A stretch of 64,000 nt of DNA. Origin: Cyathus striatus. Lineage: Eukaryota > Basidiomycota > Agaricomycetes > Agaricales > Nidulariaceae. The position numbers and the translations under genes were made by a program. The notes under the pieces are model-generated. The model worked only from the letters and a program-made list of their open reading frames with translations, was not told the DNA's origin and searched no databases. This document shows, one piece after another, positions 58,434 to 64,000 of this stretch. The stretch is from contig JAOVFP010000007.1 of assembly GCA_025738555.1 (NCBI GenBank), positions 434,001 through 498,000 on the forward strand, in the 5' to 3' direction. Within the stretch, counting starts at the first letter, position 1. Each line of letters begins with the position of its first letter.

Positions 58434-61400
58434 ACTAACTCACCCTCTTCTCACAGGACAACCTCAGATCCCCTTACTCAGTCGGGTCGGTCGCAGTCGA
58501 CTCGAGTCTCGGTGACCGGGGTGGGCTGAAATGGTTCCATGAGGTCTGGTGCGTCAGCCCAACCTTCTACTCTTTCATTCCTCTCTTCTAACTTACAGTA
58601 ATCAAATGATTACACTCGTTCCAGGCCTAAACTGTGCCCTCTGCTGTACTATGACTCTCCTTCCAAACTCGTCATTCCGAAGACGATAACCCCCCAGGTT
58701 GGAGGAGATAAGTCTTAAACGCATGGTATCCCTGCGCCACTTTCAACACCGATACTATTTCTGTTAAAAACGTTCCTTGCAACAATCACGCCTTTACTTT
58801 AAATGTCCTCAGCCCCTTCTGTTGTGTCGTCCTCTCTATCTACACCTACAATATGACATGCGAAACCCGGTGTTATAACGAAGGCTATCATTGCACGTGT
58901 GGTGGAAGTGTCGTCTCTCTAGTGCAAGTTGGAGTGAAAGGAGGGTTGAGGGTTATGGGCCGAAGAAGATGTAGGGTGGACCTGGATTTGCCTGGATGGA
59001 CCTGGTTTCCGTCCTTAACGACGGACGTGCACTGCTCCTTCACGCGTACGCACGAGGTGAACGGCATCGTCGCACATATTCAACCAGGATACATCTTTAT
59101 CATCCACCTCTCGTAGCTCATAAATCCTCCTCGGTGCCTTGCGCTCAATGATAACGACAACCACCTCGACAACCACAGCCACCCTACGACTCTTGCCACT
59201 AAGAGTGTGAAGGCAGGATCGTTACCTTCACCGCACGAGTTTCCTCAGACACCTGTATCGTCTCCATTATATGCGCCTCTTGCAACTCCTACGCTTCAAG
59301 TACTTGGGCAAGACCCGGCTTCCGCCCCTTCTCTGCTCCATATGCTACAATGAACATTGAGGCCCGCGAGGACTGAAATATGCGTCGGAGTGCGTAGGAT
59401 TGCGATGCGGGTTGTGGTTGTTGTGCCGTGTGGGAATTGTCGGGGTTATTGATTAAGGTGGAGCGGAAGGGGGCGGAGGCTTGGAAGTCGGGACGGCTCA
59501 CGAAGCATATGTCAATGTTGTGCCTATTCAGTGAGGTGGGCTCATGGTCGCTGAAGCTTATATCTTCCATTCTCACAGCGCTTCTTACGTTCTACATGGG
59601 CTCGATCGCCTTCACCTCTTCCTAAGCTTATGAAGAGACCGGATGATAGCGCCTACTTTCTTCAAAATGGCTTTCCTTATCGTCTCCAATTACTTGCATT
59701 GCTATCAGGCCATAGGCTGAGGAGCAAAGCCAGGAGGGTAGACTGCATTTGGACGCAGTCGAGGATCTGAATGACGTGGAATGCCGGGTCTATAACAGAT
59801 GCATACCTTGAGTCTTATTCAGAGATCGACCATCAATTGATTGTTTTCGTTTTTATCTGTGGTGCTGCGCGTAGGATCGTAGCAGTGAAAGATATTGTTG
59901 TTTACGCGGATGTAACATGGGCCCTGTTGAGAGGGTTGACCTGAAGGGGGATGGAGGATAAGGGGCCAAGTCGAGTACGGTGTAGGGTGGTCCCGGGTTC
60001 CGTCCTATCGTGTTCAGAAACCTACGATCATTAGGGGAAATCAAAGCTGGTTGTTTTGTTGTGCCAAGATATTTAATCGTTTCGTGTGAACCAGCTCTAG
60101 CCTCGGACAACCCAGTCGTTTTGTTTCACCCTTGATTTATTTCGTTTTGCCAAGAGGCTAGCTTTGATTTCCCCTATTTTCAGTGTCTCCGTCACATTCT
60201 CCGTTCTCTTCGCCACTTCCTACACCCACCGTGAATCCATATGGTAGAATGAAGAGAGAGTCTGTTTGATAGTGCCGCTATACTTCGCTGGGTGCTAGAT
60301 TCTGCAGTGGGATTAGATTTAAGAGCAGATGCTGGATGGTTCAACTTGTGCTCACTTGTGCGTGATGCGCTATGGTATGTTTGGGAGGGGGACGGTTGCT
60401 CAGCGTTGGGGGATCTTTCATATTGGTAGTCTGGTAGGTTCAACCACCCCCTGTTGCGCGTGGATCACAACTAATTTGAAGTTATCATAGCAGAACCACC
60501 ACTATTGTCGAAGGTTGAATTGCATTTTGGCCTCGTATCATTCGACAGAGGGGAAGAACCAATTCCCTATGACTGTTTAACTTACGCTGGCCTTTCGATC
60601 AAGGGTTATGAGGTAATTTCTTGTCACGACATGTCTTCCTGCCTTCACGTCTGGCTTCTGCTCCTGTAGGGATAAGAGGAGTGAGACTCTTCACTGAATC
60701 TATTACTGAAATGTGGCCTAGCAGCACGCCTGCAGGATTGAGTTGAGGATTTAATGAGCCAGGGAGACAATATATGTCCATTTGCGTTGGTGACACATTT
60801 CTCTTTGTAAAACCAGTGTCCACTCCTTCTACTGCCCCCCGATTTAGCTAGGAGGTATGTATATGTGGTTTGAGCATTATCTCTGGGCTACATGGAGCTG
60901 TAGGTATGTCTATCCATTCTTTCATGTATTGAAACGGTTCTCTGTATCCTGGTGCGTCACTCTACCATATACTCCTCTGTTCCTTGAAGCTTCCTTCTAA
61001 CTGTAAATGTCGTATAGTAATCAACGTTTCAGGCATAACCTATGCCCCCTGCCGTTCTACCACTGGAGGAGCTGTCTCTTCAATGCACGCTACCCCCGCG
61101 CCGCTTCCAACATCGATACTATCACGTTGGAAACACTCCTCACAGTACTAGCTTCTTGACTTCAATCGGTTTCAGCCTATTATGTGGTACCGTCACCTCT
61201 GTACCTACAATGGCGTCCTGCAAAGGAGAGTGAGAGGGTCAAGGGTCGCGGTATACGCTTAACCACAACCACTCTGCGTCCATGATCACAAGGATCACGA
61301 AGAATGCACACGGACCAGTAAGTTCTTTTCACCACGCGTATATCAGACAGTGTTGCCCCCAGGCCAGGCTCCGACTTCCAACTTCTATGATGGCTTCACG

Positions 61401-64000
61401 TTGAGCATTCCCAGAGCCCAGACTCACCTCCAGCACCATCTCCTCTGCATACCATAGTATGAGACTTGTGAAGGCTGTTGAGGAGGGTTTTGGTGGTATG
61501 TGTAGGATCGTATCGGCGGACGTTAAGTTTTGTTGTTTGAGTTGTAGCGGAATGGGGAGGGTGACTGGAGATTCGAAACGAGGAAGACGTAATACTCAGA
61601 ATTCTTCGCACACCGATGTTTGTCTTATTCTCTCTGCACGTTGTATATTAAATAGACGAAGACATTACGTCTATCTAACTGGGCTTATCTTCTACGACGC
61701 CGATGTTATCAACTCTTCGTAACCTCTACGGTCTCTGTCTCTCGACGTACGAAGGGGCCTGCACAATAAACAGAGCTACATAGAGGAATGGAATGTGGGT
61801 GCATGACAGCTACTCAAGGTTCTCCTTTTATCCTCTCCAATTCCTCTGATCGTTGCGAGACTCGCACTGGGTGAGAGAAGCTAGTTTTTCGTTGCATGCT
61901 GCTTTCCCGTTCATTAACACATTGCTTCGTCTTCGATAATTAGTCTGACACTGGCAGAGGATGCCGCCCTTAATATTCGGTTAAATAACCTCTTCATACT
62001 GTGCTCCGTCCCCATTGTCGATCTGTGTGTCCTCGTTTAAGGGAATTCAGAGTATTCATAACCTCCTCTGTGCCTTAAGTCGTCTTTGATTTTGCGAATT
62101 GCAATCTTCACGGGCCAATGTTCGATTGTTGACATCCACTAGAACGGATCGTGTACTGGTGGTTTATTATATTGGAATTCTAGGCATGCCACACAGGTAG
62201 TTGAACTCGACTAACACCAGCAAGCCTGTATGTACCTTTCGTTGTGGTCACGGTCAGCCCAATAACGTGTAATTTTGGTGTTGAACTTTGGTCTATACCG
62301 GGCTGAAAGGCAAATTAGCGGCTTAAGCCAAGTTTGAACGACATACGCTACATACCTCGATTGAACTTAGATCGTGCGGATCGAGTGCAGTATTCGTATC
62401 ATCCACATGCAGAATGCACTGTGAGCATGCGCTTTGCACAAATGAAAAGTTGGTTTATACTAGGTGACCAATTATATGATCGCCTAGTACTTACATTTGG
62501 TCTCTGACCAGTGTGAATGATTCAACTAAGGCCTGATTGGATCAACTTGATGTTGACAAGTATCGATTAACCAGCGCGTTCTATTTCTGTGGTTATCGAT
62601 GGTCCAGTGGGCTGGGTCAGTTAAAATTGTATCGTGTGTAGCAAGTACGTTGGAGCGCGAGCGCTCTTCACTTTGTAAATTTGTTAGTGCCGATACGATA
62701 AGATAAACATCACATGATGTGTGTGAAATATGAACGTTCCGAACTTCCGGCGCTGCTCCGATTCGACCTCTCGTCGCTCGAATGCCAACCACAACATCCG
62801 GGCTACAATGATCTGGTAATGACCTTCACCGTCCCAATTCTGCTACTCTCTTTAGGTCCCATGATCCCAAAGCTCGTATTCCCATGCTGAACGCCGGGAG
62901 CTGTAGTTATTCGAGACTTAAAGGAGTAGAGAGGAGAGGAACAGTCATCGTTGGGCATTATATGGTAAGTTTCGTCTCTCCGCTCCGCTCCTCGTGGTGT
63001 GGATGCACAGTCGGAGCTCGTTTTGCATCACCACTTCATTCACTAACTTTTCGTCCTCTCGCAGGATAAGGAGAGATTCTCTTACGCAGTCAACTAGCTG
63101 AAAATCGAACTCTATGAGCCGGATGGGGTGGAATGTACTCTTGCAGCTTTACGGACATTACTAGTGTGTTCACTTCTCGTCTTTCCTCTCTCCCAGCTTA
63201 CGCTTGCACATCTCTGTAGCACTTATTAACATTATCAACCAAGACTTGTTCTATACACTCTCAATTCATGCCTTATGGCCTACGATCCCTCCCAAACCGA
63301 CCACCAAGCTGAGGAACCAGAAGCAGCGTTCTCATCACGTATCATGCCCAAGTCGCTTTCGGCACCTGTCCCGTGGCCGTTCCCTAAGCTCCTCGAAACG
63401 CCTACTTCTTCACAGAGAGCGTCTCCGGTCCTTTCTCTGGCGTCCTTCCGGCTTCTTATACCTACGACGAGGCTCATGAAGAATTGAAGTGGAGAGCTAA
63501 CCATAGTAGATCGTCTGGAGTTTGGTGGAAGCCAACGCTGTACGTGTGGGTGGTGCTGCAGGAGCTGCCGGTGCTGAGGCTAGGTTGGAAGGGGAGATAA
63601 ACTCGAGAGACGTAGACATCGGTAGTTCTGGATGAATGGTTCCTTCCTGCCTGACGCGCTCTGTACGTTCTGCACGTTACTCCCGAGGTTAACAACATCG
63701 TTTCGCCGTTCCAAGCACATTTTTCGACCTCTTTATGATCCGCTCTTTGCTGTTCATCCTCCTTCCTCTAGCCACCTGTTGAGTGAGCTCAAGAAGACTA
63801 CGAGACCGCTAATTCGACGATATGGAGTATCAAGTTGTCTCAAACCTTGGAGGTTTCTTCCGTATGTTGAATACCAATAGCTACAGTCGATGGAGATTTC
63901 GAGGGGTTGGGTGGGCTGGAGAAGACTCTAACGGCTTTGCGGATGCGACAGGTGTGTTTTTCTTCGTAGATCATCTCTTCACTTTGTGCTTACGCTTAGC
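58434..64000. repeat. Long degenerate dispersed repeat, second CpG-replete copy
   Basis: It matches the left end of the window in order and orientation (60,180-60,330 with about 100-250; 60,330-62,350 with 1,080-3,060; 62,440-62,810 with 3,900-4,960 minus the inserted MITE; 62,940-64,000 with 5,100-6,340). CpG is abundant. No gene is recognisable; open frames at matching places (59,289-59,576, 60,599-60,823, 61,396-61,611, 63,204-63,880) are short and not conserved as proteins, apart from two weak cases noted under 5,733 and 6,969. It runs off the end of the window. Confidence 0.7.

Noticed and set aside
1..64000. CRISPR arrays or bacterial operons
   Set aside because: No regularly spaced identical repeats; introns of about 50 bases and the families present show a fungal nuclear genome.

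Overview
The window looks like repeat-rich DNA of a filamentous fungus, most likely an Agaricomycete (mushroom-forming basidiomycete). Several protein types that I know from that group point there: a NACHT/WD40 NLR-like receptor, a fungal alpha-kinase family protein, the basidiomycete 'integrase core domain' protein, a chromodomain Ty3/gypsy element, and genes split by many introns of about 50 bases. Species cannot be read from the sequence. Ordinary host genes are few: one apparently intact NLR gene and one truncated MFS transporter gene.

Layout. Positions 1-9,400 and 58,434-64,000 are two CpG-replete copies of a long, degenerate repeat with no gene I recognise. Decayed, CpG-poor pieces of the same repeat appear at 13.35, 24.9, 25.9, 45.1-45.7, 46.6-47.1 and 50.9 kb, so much of the window may be this repeat blown apart by insertions. 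Insertions from left to right are: a 589-bp inverted-repeat element (4,290); a TA-flanked element (10,573); an autonomous-type Tc1/mariner-like element with a decayed DDE transposase (13,560-16,739); a 7.66-kb Ty3/gypsy chromovirus on the minus strand with 485-bp LTRs and TCAAG target duplication (17,251-24,907); a TA-flanked element (25,253); a TTAA-flanked element (28,513); and a hAT-like element with an 8-bp duplication (29,621). The NLR gene runs on the minus strand from 36,381 to 31,265. A CpG-rich zone (36.5-41.4 kb) holds a tRNA-Ser-like relic and the MFS fragment. Further inverted-repeat elements lie at 41.4-42.4, 44.36-45.05, 47.15-48.23 and 49.19-49.90 kb.

The most striking feature is a 7.3-kb element at 51,109-58,433. 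It has 536-bp terminal inverted repeats that differ at about four positions, an 8-bp target duplication (seven of eight bases matching), and a matching unfilled target in a paralogous repeat at 63,042. It carries two divergent genes: an integrase-like DDE protein (minus, 53,798-51,857) and an alpha-kinase family protein (plus, 54,840-57,658), separated by a promoter region containing a tandem duplication. A 41-bp hairpin marks the inner end of each terminal repeat. This is the best candidate for an undescribed system: a DNA transposon that carries a protein kinase.

A second theme is CpG decay. In the middle of the window CpG has been replaced by TpG and CpA, the two LTRs of the gypsy element have decayed in complementary ways, and most in-frame stops in its pol gene are TGA where CGA (Arg) is expected. 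That is the pattern of methylated-cytosine deamination. The NLR gene body is also CpG-poor yet open, and CpG returns at its 5' end.
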